33,624 nucleotides of DNA from JAIVGV01 sp035295985. Its GTDB lineage: Bacteria > Acidobacteriota > Blastocatellia > Pyrinomonadales > Pyrinomonadaceae. The notes below the pieces were generated by a model. That model saw only the letters and a program-made list of their open reading frames with translations, was not told the DNA's origin and did no database searches. Location: positions 1-33,624 of the forward strand of contig DATHBT010000371.1 in the NCBI GenBank assembly GCA_035295985.1, written 5' to 3'. Below are positions 1 to 11,000 of this stretch, piece by piece. How positions within the stretch are numbered: position 1 is the stretch's first letter; each line of letters opens with the position of its first letter. Both the position numbers and the translations under genes were made by a program.

Positions 1-1
1 C

Positions 2-511
2 GTGCTTTTGCTCGCCATCGCCTGCGGCCCGCTCACGGCGCTCGCCGGCGGCCGGGGGGGAGACGACCGACTTGTCCACGAGGGCGTGGTGGCCGCACCC
101 GTCAAGGACGTGTGGGCGGCCCTCACGACGGAGGAGGGGCAGGAGTCGTGGATGGTGGCGCACTCCGAGGTCGAGCTCAAGGTCGGCGGCCTCATGCGGA
201 CGCATTACGACCCGAAAGGCAGGATCGGCGACCCGAAGACCATAGAGAACACGATCATCAGTTACGACCCCGAGCGCATGCTCTCCATGCGGGTGACGAA
301 AGTGCCGGAAGGGTTCCCGTTCCCGAACGCGGTCGTGAGCATGTGGACGGTCATCTACCTGGAGGCGGCCGGCCCGCGGGCCACGCGCGCGCGGTTCGTC
401 GGCCTCGGGTTCGGCGCCGACAAGGAGTCGGCGAAGATGCGGGCGTTCTTCGACCGCGGTAACGCCTACACGCTCAAGAAGCTCCAGGAACGATTCGCCC
501 CGAAGAGGTAG
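2..511 (+). CDS. SRPBCC (START/AHSA1-like) domain protein, 5' end uncertain
   Basis: The protein has a hydrophobic N-terminus (LLLAIACGPLTALAGG) that looks like the end of a signal or lipoprotein peptide. An SRPBCC-type domain follows: the opening pattern VxAPVKDVWAALTTEEGQESW at about residues 28-50 is typical of the AHSA1/polyketide-cyclase-like fold, which binds small hydrophobic ligands. The region after it (EVELKVGGLMRTHYDP) also fits the family. The usable start is a GTG at base 2, so the real start may lie upstream of the window. The gene ends 15 bases before an attC-like site, the usual place for the last codons of an integron cassette gene. The ligand is unknown. Confidence 0.75.
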   Translation: MLLLAIACGPLTALAGGRGGDDRLVHEGVVAAPVKDVWAALTTEEGQESWMVAHSEVELKVGGLMRTHYDPKGRIGDPKTIENTIISYDPERMLSMRVTKVPEGFPFPNAVVSMWTVIYLEAAGPRATRARFVGLGFGADKESAKMRAFFDRGNAYTLKKLQERFAPKR

Positions 512-526
512 AAAGTAGCCGGGGCC

Positions 527-627
527 GCCTGACGACGGCTTGCACCCGGCACGCATCGGCGCGGGCGTCATCTTAACGGTGCCCCTAGCACGGTCGGATG
601 CGCGGCGGGTGATGCCGGGCGTTAGGC
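527..627 (+). other. attC-like integron recombination site A
   Basis: The site begins with GCCTGAC (R''-like) and ends with GTTAGGC, a perfect GTTRRRY core. The two ends are imperfect inverted repeats: CGCCTGACGACGGC at the left matches the reverse complement of the right arm, with further pairing through CACCCG and CGCATC. At 101 bp it matches the sites near 30.3 and 31.4 kb. It lies between the stop of the SRPBCC gene and the start of the SET gene, as expected for a cassette boundary. No integron integrase is visible in the window. Confidence 0.7.
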
Positions 628-638
628 GTCCGAAATCT

Positions 639-1160
639 ATGTCCGACGTGATCGTGGCGGAGTGGAGAATCCACGGCCTCGGCATCTTCGCGGCGCGCGA
701 TCTCGCGGGGGGCGAGATCGTCCTCCCGATTGACGACTCGCGCGTCGACGATGACGAGCACCCGCTGCGTCCCGGGTTGGGCGAATATAGCTACCACTGC
801 GATTACCTCGCGGGCGGCAAGACGGTGCTCATGAGGTCGCCGGAGCGCCACATCAACTCGTGCTGCGACCCGAACACGTTTGTGAAGACCATCGACGGCG
901 TCCGGCATGTCGTCGCCCGAAGGTCGATTAAGTCAGGCGAGGAGATCACCTACGATTACATCATCGATTGTCACGGCGGGATCGTGTGGCGATGCGGCGG
1001 CGGCAGCCCGCGTTGTCGCGGCACGATAGTCTCCAGCTTCTTCGAGCTGCCCGTGGGTTTGCAGCTGGAGTATTTGCGTTTATTGAATGAGTGGTTCATC
1101 GAGGAGCACCGTGAGAAAGTCGATGCACCCCGCCGGGGCGCGACGGACGCCTGGCGGTAG
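639..1160 (+). CDS. SET-domain protein (lysine methyltransferase-like)
   Basis: The ATG at 639 is chosen because it follows the attC core by 11 bases and opens the domain (VAEWRIHGLGIFAARDLAGGE, the usual SET start). The longer reading frame begins inside the attC site. Diagnostic SET motifs are present: HINSCCDPNT (the NHxxxPN-type motif that builds the SAM/lysine channel) and GEEITYDY (the catalytic Tyr motif). A short Cys-rich tail segment (CGGGSPRCRG) follows, like a minimal post-SET zinc element. SET proteins transfer methyl from S-adenosylmethionine to lysine; the bacterial substrate here is unknown. The stop codon lies inside the inverted-repeat element that begins at 1156, so the natural C-terminus may have been altered. 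Confidence 0.85.
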   Translation: MSDVIVAEWRIHGLGIFAARDLAGGEIVLPIDDSRVDDDEHPLRPGLGEYSYHCDYLAGGKTVLMRSPERHINSCCDPNTFVKTIDGVRHVVARRSIKSGEEITYDYIIDCHGGIVWRCGGGSPRCRGTIVSSFFELPVGLQLEYLRLLNEWFIEEHREKVDAPRRGATDAWR

Positions 1161-1255
1161 TGTTGCAAAAAATTCCTGTCCACACCAGATGTTGAGGTAT
1201 AAGCATATCCTTCGCCGCTACTAATTGCGGCCAAAATAATTTTTGTAACACTACC
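1156..1255. mobile_element. MITE-like inverted-repeat element, copy 1
   Basis: About 100 bp flanked by terminal inverted repeats: GGTAGTGTTGCAAAAAATT at the left and AATTTTTGTAACACTACC at the right pair over about 18 bases with few mismatches. It has no coding capacity. Its right arm, read on the minus strand, is nearly identical for about 35 bp to 11562-11596. A diverged relative is at 24967-25033. No clear target duplication was found. The left end supplies the TAG stop of the SET gene. Confidence 0.65.
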
Positions 1256-1266
1256 CGATGACCTGA

Positions 1267-1440
1267 CACACCTGCGACGCCACCGTTAGGCAGACCTACA
1301 GCGAGCTGGGTTGGAAGCACGAATACTGCCTTCCCTGCTTCGGGCAGATCGAGGCTTTGGGGGATAGCAGGCCCGCTTTGCGCCAAAAAGGCACCCCTAC
1401 GCCCGGGCGCTACGCGGCGCCCCGCACGTCATACCGGTAA
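1267..1440 (+). pseudogene. Possible remnant of a zinc-ribbon protein
   Basis: An open frame with no start codon reads CDATVRQTYSELGWKHEYCLPC, with Cys residues spaced like a small zinc ribbon (C...CLPC), then loses protein-like character. An in-frame TGA lies just before it, and the MITE-like element ends a few bases upstream. The last 31 bases overlap the end of the TcA-like gene on the other strand. I do not recognise a family. It may be a fragment left by insertion, or chance. Confidence 0.25.
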
Positions 1441-4400
1441 TCCACGACGAGTATGATGTCGCGGATTCCCTGTACCCGCATGACGCCGCTCCCCGCGGGC
1501 TCTTCCAGGAACAACTGCGGGTTGGCGGCCGGCTCCAAGGCGACGGTCCAGTGATCGACCGGGCTCTTTTCGTGAAAGCCGTTGAGGACGGCCGCGGCGT
1601 CCCCGGGGTCTGACGAGACCGTGCCGTCGGCGCCAGTCGTCACCGTCGCGGCCCCGCCGGCATCCTTAGCGACGCTGATCTCCACTCCGGCGGCGGAGAA
1701 GCCCGCCTCCGGGATAACATAGACGGCCAGGCGCTCCACCGTCACGTTGAGTTGGTTGTAGGGGAAGTCTCCGGCCCTGATGTCGAAGCCGGTCGTCGCC
1801 TGCTCTATCAGCAGGAAGAAGGCGTCCGGGTGGTTGAAGCGCAGTGAGAACCCGCGCGACCAGCGGCCCGTGGCGGGCAGCGCCTGGCGGACGGCCTTCT
1901 CCAGCAGCGGGTCGTGGTAAGACTCGTAATAGAGCACGAGCTTGATGTCAGAGACGGACTGGTAATTGAGGTCGTTCGAGTCGGGCGGGACTTCCAGGGT
2001 CCAGGCCGTAGCCACCCCGCCGTCCTCGAACACCCCCGACGTTTCCTCCGAGGGGCGGAAGACCACGGCGTCCCCCTTCAGGGAGTAGTTCGAGAGCATC
2101 ATGGTCTCGCGCGGCTGGAGCCGCAGCTTCACCTTGTTGTTACGCCTGCGGAAGGTGGAGATGCCTGAATTCTTCAGGCTGCCGTTGATGCCGTCGGCGC
2201 TGATCAGGCCCTCGACGGTGACCTCGACCGCCTTTATCTTGTGCATGTAGGTGCCGGGGTAGAGCCGGTCGAAGTCTTCGAGCTTGGTCTCGAAATCGGC
2301 CCGCCCCGTCCGCCTGAACTGCAACATCACGAAGGGGTACCGCTCCGCCAGCGAGATGACCGTCTTGCAGGGCACGGCCTTGCTCTTGCTCTGGGTGATG
2401 TGGTGGTAGGTGAAGTAGTTGATGTCGGCCAGGAGCGCGTCGCCGCCCAGCAGCCCCCCCAGCCCCGACCCGGTCGCGTAGGAGGTTCCGATCTTGCTCA
2501 GGCTGGTGTCCATCTCGAAGTTGTAGGCCGCCTCCATCAGCAGGGAAATCTCGGTGGCGCGGTCGAGGTATAGCTGCGAAATCTCCCGCATCCTCTCCGC
2601 CAGGTTGTTCCACAGCTCAGCGTTGAAGGTCTTGTTCTCGGCGAACTGCCTGTTGGCCGTGGCCTGCGTCAGGCGCAGATCGGCTATGATCTTGTTCTGC
2701 TCGGCCACGGCCTTCCGCTTGCCCGCCAGCGTGACCTGGGCGGCCGCGACGTTCAGGTTGGCGTTGTACTCGTCGATGGTTCGCTGCATGTCGTCCAGCT
2801 CGAACTGGCGCAGGATCATGCCCCGGTGCCACGCGGCGTTGGTCATGATCTCGTAGTCCTCGTCGCCCAGGTTGATCGGCTCGCCACTGACCGTGTTGAG
2901 CGTCACCTGATAGCCGCCTTCCGTCTCCGTGAACCCGCCAGAGGCGTAGGCCGAGGCCGTGTCGAGCGCGACCTTGTCGGCGCTGATCCCCTCGTACTGT
3001 GTCTTCCGCTCGAACGCGTTATCGGCCCTCTCCTGGGCCAGGGCCTGAGACTGCGTGGCGACATCCTCCTCGGCCGCCGCCTCCTCGACGCGCCGCCTCT
3101 CCAGCTCGACCGACTGCCTGGCGAGGTCCTCGGCCTGTTGCAACTGCATGAGCGAGGCCTTCTCCTGATCGCTGGTCGATTTGAAGCTGATGTAGTCGCG
3201 TTCCGCTTTGATGGCCTGCTCGGCGAAGTAGCGGGCCACCGCCTGTAGATACCGGAAGCGGAAGATGGGGATTAATTCGACCGGCATCCCGAGCACGTTG
3301 AGGCCGGCGTGAATCATCTCCTGATACACGCGCGACTTGCGCAACAGGATCGCCATCTCGGGGTTCAGCTCCGCCGGGGCGGCGTCGTCCATCGTCGCGA
3401 CGAAGGCCTGGACGCCGTTCTGGACGGAGTCGAACTGGGCGCGGTGGTAGAGGGGCGAGGACTCCGGGAGCGAGCGCTCGCCGCCCGGGCTGACGACGAG
3501 GAGCTGCCGGAATTTCTCCAGCGCCGGGACGGTCTTGTTGTTGCGGTACAGGTCGTAACCCCAATCGAGCACGCAGCCGGCGATGCGCGTCCAGACCTTC
3601 GGCGCCTCCAGCGGGAGGTTGAGGAACTCGTACCCGCGCGCCCGCTCGAAGCGCTCCAAGGCGGAGGCGAACTGGCCGAGAGCCCGGTAGACGTCGCCCA
3701 GACACATCTGGATCGTGAAGAAGTAGTGGTGCGGGATGTGGGAGCGGAAGTAGTCTGGGAGGTAGGCGGCCCCGACCCCGACGCCGAGCGCTTCCAGGGT
3801 TCCCGCTCCGACGCGGGCGTGATAGACCTGCTCGCGCACGACATCGACCCGGTCGGCGGCACCCAGCGACACCTCTACGACTCTCAAATGAGGAGCCTCG
3901 CCGAGCAGTTCGGCGCCCGTCCCGACCCGCAGAACCCTGGCCGTATGGCCCGCCCCGCGGCCGTTCCCGCCAGCGGCCGACGGGAGGCCGGCCGCCGCGC
4001 CCGCTGAGGGTAGAGGTGCCGCGCGGAGGTTGAGCGCCGGCGCGGGCAGGCTCTTCGGCTCGATGCCGCGCCTGATCCGGTTCATCGCGCGGCCGAAGAA
4101 TGTCCCGCGCCGGGCGAACGATTGCAGGGCGTTGCGCTGCTGCGTCAGGCGAACACTCGCGTTATTCAGATCGTGTGGCGTGAAGGTGGTTGTCGATGCG
4201 GCGGTCGAGGCGGCGCGCATGGCGGCGGCCCCGTCGGAGCCGCCCGCGGCGGCCGTGTAACGAAGCTCCGCCGTGTTCAGGGCCGCGAGCGCCTGGTCGT
4301 AGCGCCCCCCACGCACGTGCAGCGCCGATATGCTCTCGTACACGGCCCCTTCGGCGACGCCGTTACCCGCGGCCGCGTACCCCCGGCGGGCCAGCTCCAT

Positions 4401-5048
4401 CTGCTCCAACGCCGGGCCGGGCCGCCCCGCTTCGGCGAACGCCACCCCGAGGTTGTGACGCACCCCGGCGCTCAACTCCGCTGGGCCGTTCTCACCCACG
4501 CTGTCGAGCGCCCGCGTGTAGAGTTCTATCGCGGCCTCGGGCTGGCCTGCGCCGACGTGCTGATCCGCCAGCCGGAGGAGGTTCTCTACCTTGGCGTCCG
4601 CGCCGGGGAAAGTGACTCTCTCTTTGACGCCCAGGTCTAAATAGCTGTCGATGGGGTCGCCGGGGCCGGGCGGGCCGCCAGGCCCGATGACGAACGGCGG
4701 GACGGTCAGGGGGGCGCGCTCCATGACCTTCAGCGCCGTCTCCATGATGGGGGAGAACAGCTCGGCATCGACCGAGAGCGTCAGGTCAGAGCCCAGAGTC
4801 ACGCCGGGGTCGAAGCCCGGCTTCGTCAGCTTGTATATCAGCCCCTCCGCCAGCTTGTACTCCGTGAGGGCCTCGTAGTAGCGGCGCTTATAAAAATGCT
4901 CGTGCCCCCGCGCCAGGTGGTACTCGATTTCGGTGACGAGGGCCGCGGTCTTCTTATCCTCTTTGACGAGCCCCTCGTATTCGGCCGCGAGTCTCGCGGC
5001 GGGCAGGCGCTGGTACTTGTAGGTGTAAAAATTCTCCTCGAATTTCAT
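1410..5048 (-). CDS. Compact Tc-toxin A-subunit-like protein (TcA, TcB-binding C-terminus)
   Basis: 1212 residues, about half the length of classical TcA subunits (about 2500). Residues about 155-265 and 440-475 contain TPR-like helices (AAIELYTRALDS, GDVYRALGQFASALERFERA). A long charged coiled-coil/helical region follows at about 610-830, in the position of the TcA pore-forming helices. The C-terminal third matches the TcB-binding domain of TcA: LQPRETMMLSNYSLKGD, RGFSLRFNHPDAFFLLIEQ and the terminal DIILVVDYRY. In known Tc toxins TcA forms the pentameric receptor-binding and translocation channel for the TcB-TcC cocoon. Here the receptor-binding inserts appear absent and TPRs take the N-terminus. 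The start has a purine-rich ribosome site (GGAGGGGAGAGGG). It lies 27 nt downstream of the TcB-TcC gene, so the two are almost certainly co-transcribed. No signal peptide is seen. Confidence 0.8.
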   Translation of the reverse strand: MKFEENFYTYKYQRLPAARLAAEYEGLVKEDKKTAALVTEIEYHLARGHEHFYKRRYYEALTEYKLAEGLIYKLTKPGFDPGVTLGSDLTLSVDAELFSPIMETALKVMERAPLTVPPFVIGPGGPPGPGDPIDSYLDLGVKERVTFPGADAKVENLLRLADQHVGAGQPEAAIELYTRALDSVGENGPAELSAGVRHNLGVAFAEAGRPGPALEQMELARRGYAAAGNGVAEGAVYESISALHVRGGRYDQALAALNTAELRYTAAAGGSDGAAAMRAASTAASTTTFTPHDLNNASVRLTQQRNALQSFARRGTFFGRAMNRIRRGIEPKSLPAPALNLRAAPLPSAGAAAGLPSAAGGNGRGAGHTARVLRVGTGAELLGEAPHLRVVEVSLGAADRVDVVREQVYHARVGAGTLEALGVGVGAAYLPDYFRSHIPHHYFFTIQMCLGDVYRALGQFASALERFERARGYEFLNLPLEAPKVWTRIAGCVLDWGYDLYRNNKTVPALEKFRQLLVVSPGGERSLPESSPLYHRAQFDSVQNGVQAFVATMDDAAPAELNPEMAILLRKSRVYQEMIHAGLNVLGMPVELIPIFRFRYLQAVARYFAEQAIKAERDYISFKSTSDQEKASLMQLQQAEDLARQSVELERRRVEEAAAEEDVATQSQALAQERADNAFERKTQYEGISADKVALDTASAYASGGFTETEGGYQVTLNTVSGEPINLGDEDYEIMTNAAWHRGMILRQFELDDMQRTIDEYNANLNVAAAQVTLAGKRKAVAEQNKIIADLRLTQATANRQFAENKTFNAELWNNLAERMREISQLYLDRATEISLLMEAAYNFEMDTSLSKIGTSYATGSGLGGLLGGDALLADINYFTYHHITQSKSKAVPCKTVISLAERYPFVMLQFRRTGRADFETKLEDFDRLYPGTYMHKIKAVEVTVEGLISADGINGSLKNSGISTFRRRNNKVKLRLQPRETMMLSNYSLKGDAVVFRPSEETSGVFEDGGVATAWTLEVPPDSNDLNYQSVSDIKLVLYYESYHDPLLEKAVRQALPATGRWSRGFSLRFNHPDAFFLLIEQATTGFDIRAGDFPYNQLNVTVERLAVYVIPEAGFSAAGVEISVAKDAGGAATVTTGADGTVSSDPGDAAAVLNGFHEKSPVDHWTVALEPAANPQLFLEEPAGSGVMRVQGIRDIILVVDYRYDVRGAA

Positions 5049-5075
5049 CGTCCCTCTCCCCTCCTCTGCCTTCCG

Positions 5076-8000
5076 CTATGGGTTCCACCACGGGATGTCG
5101 CCGAAGCCGCGGCCGCCAGCCCGCCGCCGCTCGTCCTTGCCGCCGGTCAGGTCGGGCACGTGTCGGTTGACGTTACTCTCGGCCAGTTGCTCCCAGAAAG
5201 AATCGTCCTGATCGCCGGCCCCGATGCGGCCGGCCTGGAGAATGCCGAAATAGGCGTTGTTCAGCATGTGGCCGCGCTCGTGACGGAGGACTAGCTCGCG
5301 GCTCGTCTTGTCCGTGATGGCCGCGCTCTGGTTGTTCAGGTTGGTGAAGGCGCCGAAGTTCATGGCGCGCTTCGGCTCGATCCAGCCGCCCTGGGTGACG
5401 ACCATCCCCTGCTCGAAGCTGACGGACATGTCCACCTTTTCCGACGGGTCGCCCCCGGACACGACGTAGGCGACCCCGTACACCACGGCGTTGATGATGA
5501 AGATGACGCCGCCGACGATGTGCCCCGGCCACGACCAGGGGTTGAGCCAACTCGTGTAGCCGAGCAGGTCCTTGTACGACTCGTTCTGCCGGACGCTCGG
5601 GATTAGCCCGGCGAGCTGGACGCCGGCGGCGAAACCGCCGACCAACCCCCCCACGCCCGCGCCGAGCATCCCCGCCCCGAACGCGCCGCCGACTAGGCCG
5701 CCCACATAAACGCCGCCGAGCACCGTCGCCACGATGCCGAAACCCAGCATCGCCCCGGCCAGCGCGCCGTCCACGCTCCCCGTCGTGAGGCCCCCGATCA
5801 GCCCCCCGACAGCCGCCCCGACGGCCAGTGCGATGACCCCCGCGGCCCCGAAGGTGAGCGCCGTGGCCGTGACGACGAGCGCCACGGCCGCGACCGTCAG
5901 GAAGCCCTCCCAGAATGTCCACAGGCCGTTAGCGTCGTTGTAGCGCAGCGGGTTATCCAGGGTGTAGACGTAGGGGTTCAAAGAGAGGGGCCGGAGGCGT
6001 CCCCGCTCGGCGCTGGCTACGGCCACCGGGTCGGGGCTGACGAAACGGCCCAGGAGCGGGTCGTAGTAGCGCATGCGGACGTAATACAAGCCCGTCTCGG
6101 AATCCAGACGCCGGCCCGCGAAAAGGATTTCTCCCACCTCTGCGCCCTGATCCAGGTGCCGGCCGTAGGCCAGGTAATGCACGTCGCGGGAAGCGCCCGT
6201 GGCCACCTCGCGCACCAGGATGACGTTGCCCAGGTAGTCGTGATGCAGCGAACGCTGGACGTCGCCGCCCCGCACGACGAGCGTAGCGCCACCATCGGGG
6301 TCGGAGACGTAACGCATCCGCGTGCCGTCAGGCAGGACTTCAAAGCCCTCCCCGATGAAAAGGGTGTCGCGTACCACCCCGCCCGTGACCACGCGCTTGC
6401 GAATCCGCCGGGCCGCGTGGTCGTATGAAAATTCGACGGCCGTCCCGTCATCCCGGATTACACGTTGCAGCAGGTCGCGCGGGTCGAAAGAGAGGGTCAT
6501 GCCCGGCCTCGTGCTCAGGCAGCCGTTGGCGTCGTAGCTGAAGAGCATCTCCGGCCCGCCCGCGGCTTCGACGCCGTCGAGCCGCGCGCCCCGGTGGACG
6601 AGCGGCTCCGGCCGCCAGGCCTGGTTGAGCACCATGTTGCCGATGGGGTCGTAGGCGTACCGGTGGTCATAAGTGTCCGTGGCCGGCCCGCCGTGCGCGC
6701 GCAGCAGCCTGCCGAGGGCGTCATACTCGAAGGCCCTTGAGGCTGGGACGACGCCGTCGCCCGGCGCGCGCGCGTCCTCGATGCCGAGGACGTTGCCCGC
6801 CGAGTCGTAGGCGAAGACCTGGCGGAACAGTTCCCGTCCGGCCTCCGGGTCAAACAGCGCGTGCTCGCGCAGCCGCCCAAGGGCCGGATCGTACGCGCGG
6901 GTTTCCTCCAGCCCGGAAGCGTAAAAGACCTTCTCCCGGCGCCCCTCGTCGTCGTAGGCGACGGCGGCGATGAGGCCGGAGAGACTGCTCAGACGCCCGA
7001 GGGCGTCGTAGGCGTACGTGACGGTCGCGCCGTCCGGGTAAGTCACGGCGAGCGGCCGGTCGTCGGGGTCGTAGTCGAAGGCGTAGACGAACCCTTCGTC
7101 TACGCCTTCGACGAAGCGGCCGGTCGAACTCACACGCCCGCGGAAGTCGTAGCTGAACGTCTGGCGGCCGGCGCGGTCTTCGGCCTCGGCCAGCTTGCCC
7201 ACCAGGTTCTCGCCGCTGCCCGCGTCATAGACGAACCTCTCCACGACCTCGCCGTCGTAGGAGACCGTCAGCTTGCGCCCGATCTCATCGAAGGCCCAGC
7301 TCACCTTCCGGCCGGAGCCGTCCACGTAGAGCGCGAGGCTCCCGCGCCCGTCGTAGAGGAAGCGGCGCGTCCCCGCGTCCCGGTGACTAATTCGCAGCTT
7401 ACGCCCAGCCAGATCAAAGTCCTGCGACAGCAGAGGCGGCGCGCCGCTCGCGTCCACGACCTCGGTCAAGCGGCCGGCCGGGTTGTATGTGTACGAGGTG
7501 AAGAGCGTGCCGGCGTCGGTGACTTCTTCCACGGCGGTCAGGCGGCCGAAGGCGTCGATGCGCTGGACGCGGGGCGTGCCGGCGAAGGGCGAGGTGGGAT
7601 CGTTGTCCTGGGTGTCGAAGAAGGTCAGCGAGTCGGGGCCATACAGCGCGTTCGACCTCTGGCCCGCGGGGTCGGTGGTCTCGACCGTCCGCTTCAGCGG
7701 GTCGTAGGAGTAGCTGAAGCGGCGGCCGGGGGCGAACCCTTCGGCGGTGTCGAAATCCGACGAGAGCGAGACGAACGGACGGTGAGCCTCGACAAGCAGC
7801 CCGCGCAAATCATGTATCTCCGTCCGGCCGACTTGGAATGTCCCGTCGCCGCGCGCCGCCCGCGTCTGCACCGTGTTGCCGTGGCCGTCGTAGTAACTGA
7901 CGCTGCGGCGGGTCGCCGCTTGGCCCGTCCTCACGCGCCGGATCATCACGGTCGAGAGCGGCAGGGCGCCCGAGTGGTACTCGTACTCCACGGTCGGCAG

Positions 8001-11000
8001 GGCGTCACTATCGCCGGGCCGCACCTCGCGCCGAACGCGCCCGAGGGGTGTGTAATCGTAGCTCGTGACTCTCCCGTTCGGATCGGTGAAAGTGGTGATG
8101 GCCCCAAGGCGCGGGTGGTATGCGGCTCGGTAAACGTGGCCCGCGGCGTTGGTGGAGGTAACGGGGTAAAGCGAGTGCTCGGGGTCGTAGTCAATCGTGT
8201 TGACGTTGCCGAGTGCGTCACGGTACTCCACCACGTTACCGCGGGCGTCGTGCGCGACGTGGTATTCGTCGAACCAGAACTCGCTCCCGCCGCCCTCGGC
8301 CGCGTGCTCGCGATACCCGAGCGACGCCAACTCCGGCAACTCCACGTCCTGGAAGATCGTTTCCAGCAGACCTGACGTGAAGCTGAGGCGTTCGCGGCGC
8401 GTTAGCAGGCCCCTGATGCTCGCGCCGAAAAGCTGCCCGTCGTAAAACAGTCGCACGTCGTCCAGCCGCTGCCCCGCGGAGCGCAAGGTGCGTCTGGTGG
8501 TCAGGCCCAATATCCAGTTCTCTACGTCATTGATGTAGGTGGCTGAGATCTCGACCGACTGCTCGGCGACGGTGGGGTCAACGCCTACCCCGCGCCGCCG
8601 CTCCGAGATCACGTTGCCGAAGTCGTCATGCTCCAGCTCCGTAATCACCGCGGTGACGGCGTCGCTGCGTTCGGAGCGCTCAAGGGAGCGGCGGCGGGGG
8701 TGAGGAAAGAGTATTTCCCGCCCGTCCTCTGCGACGGCGACCGCGCGGACTGACCAATCGGTCAGTTCGACGGTGTAGGGCCGCGGGCTTTGCCCCGTGC
8801 CGTCCAGCCCGTAGACCTCTTTGCGGAAGAGTAGCCCCCGCAGCGCCGCCGAGTGCGCGGGCCCGACGCCCGGCGCTTCGCCCGCCCGGCCGCGCAGGAA
8901 GAAGTGCCGGGTCCGCACGGGAACGGCACCCCCGCTGAAGTCGTCCACCGTGTCCACGATCCCGAAACCGAGGAAGCGCTGGGCGCGGGCGTCGTACTCG
9001 CCGTCGTGATAGCTGTTGGTCGTCATGGCCTCCCGGCCCGTGACCGCGTCGGTGTGGCGGATCTGTTCGACCACCTGAACCGCGCGCGGCAGGAAGGTCT
9101 GCCAGTCGCGGCCGGCGTCACGGTCGCGCAGCCGGTGCATCGTGGACGAGCCGTAGAGTATCTGCGTCACTTTGCCGACGCCGTTGTCAACGCGGCTCAG
9201 CAGGTACGGCTTCGTCCCCCCGGTGAAATCGATGTAGCGGTAGAGTTCGCGCAGCCCTGGCCTGTAAGTCATCCCGAAGAGGAGGCCGTTGCTCCCGGTG
9301 CCGAGCATGTCGGCGACGCGCACCGTGGCCGGAGCCGCGGGGGGTGGGTACCTCGTGCGGGCCGCCTCGATCATGCGCTCGCCCTGCTGGTTGACCCAGA
9401 CGTAGATGACCTCGTCATCGACGTAAACCAGGTCGGTGACGCCGTCGCCGTTGATGTCCACGAGGTGACAGCGGGCGGGGTCGAAGCGGGGCGGGCCGTC
9501 GCCGGGTAGCAGCAGCATCTTCCGCCGATCCCAGCGGCCGACCCCTCTGCTCGGCCAGTACTCTACGTGGCGGGCGAAAACGCGGACGACGTCGGAGAGC
9601 CCGTCGCCCGTCATGTCGGCGAGGCGCACGCGCGGGTCGGCGAAACTCACGTCGGGGAAGGTCGGGTCCTCGCGCCGGCGCGGGATGACGTGCGGTTCGG
9701 CGGCCCAGCCGTCCGCGCCGCGCCCCTCGTAGAGCAGGAAGCCGTTGCCCCTCCCGAGCATGGCGTCCATGCGCCCGTCGGCGTTGGCGTCGAGCCAGCG
9801 CACGTGCCGGTCCCGCGCGTCGAACGTCGGGCGGTTGTTCCGGTATGGCCGCAGCCGCCCCCAAGTCATCCCGGCCTCCCCGGGGTAGTAGCCGCTGAGC
9901 GCGCCGCGCGAGACCAGCAGGTCGGCGCGGCTGTCGCCGTCCATGTCACCGAAGCGGACTTCATCGTGCGCCAGGCTCGCGCCATTAGGGAAATGGCCTA
10001 GGCGGACGGGCACTCCCCACGAGCTGCGCCCGCGGTTGGGCCAGTAGCGGTGAGTTACGTCGCCGGCCTCGATGACGCCCGGTAGGCCGAACCCTTCGAG
10101 ATCGACCACGTCGACGCTCGCCGTGCTCAGGCCCGGCGGGCCCCCGGCGTCCGTGGATTTGAAACTCAGTATCCGGCGGCGGGCCGGCTCGAAGGTTGTG
10201 TACTCGAAGCGCAGAGGCGGGGCCTGCTCGCGCACCTCCCCGCCCCCCGTGAATAACAGGCCGACGAGCGTCACGCTCGCCAGCAGCGAGTGGCCGGCCA
10301 CAGGGTCTTCCGTGTAGGTCAGGTCGTAGAAGCGGAGCAGGCTCGGGTCGAGGGCCGTGTTGTGGACGGCGACGCGGCGGGCGCGCAGCCCCGACCGCTG
10401 CGCGAAGCCGTTGCGGCGGACGGTTCTGGGGTCGGGCCTCGCCTCGTACTCGACCTCCATGCGGTATATCGCATAGTCCATCCGGCTCAGGTAGAGCCGC
10501 CCCCCGTCTTCGAGGTAAGAATAGCGGGTCTCGTTCCCGCTGGTGTCGAGCACCGTGTCAACCAGCCAACTCGCGACGCCGTCCTCGCCAGCGAGGTCGG
10601 GGTGCTGTTCCCGGCTCGCGGCGCCCGTCCCCAGGAAGAAGCGCGTGCCTTGGCGGTCCGTCACCTCCCAGCCGACCTCCAGCCGCCGCACCCTCTGAAA
10701 CGAGGTGTCAACGTGAGGGCGGAACAGCCCGCCGCCCAGCGGGACCAGCTCCTCGCCGTTGAGCAGAAAGGCGTCCGCGCCGTCGTAGCTGGGGAAGCCG
10801 TTCCGGTTGTCGCGGCGGACGCTGAGTGTGGGAAGCCCCCACCCCAGCCCAAAGTCGCCGTAACCGGCGCCCGAGCTGTATTGCAGGGCGAGTTGCGGCG
10901 ACTGGGTCCGGAACCCCGAAGGCAGTTCGAGCGGGACTGAGTAGGAGCCGACACCCGTGTTGAGGTTGGTCTTGAAGTCGGCCCCGATGCTCTCCACGGC

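Noticed and set aside
1281..1291. GTTAGGC at 1285-1291 as another attC core
   Set aside because: No convincing partner arm is present upstream. The bases read as codons of the zinc-ribbon-like remnant, so the match is probably chance.
6861..8375. 504-residue plus-strand ORF inside the TcB-TcC gene
   Set aside because: It is antisense to a strongly recognisable RHS coding region. Long antisense frames are common in GC-rich genes.
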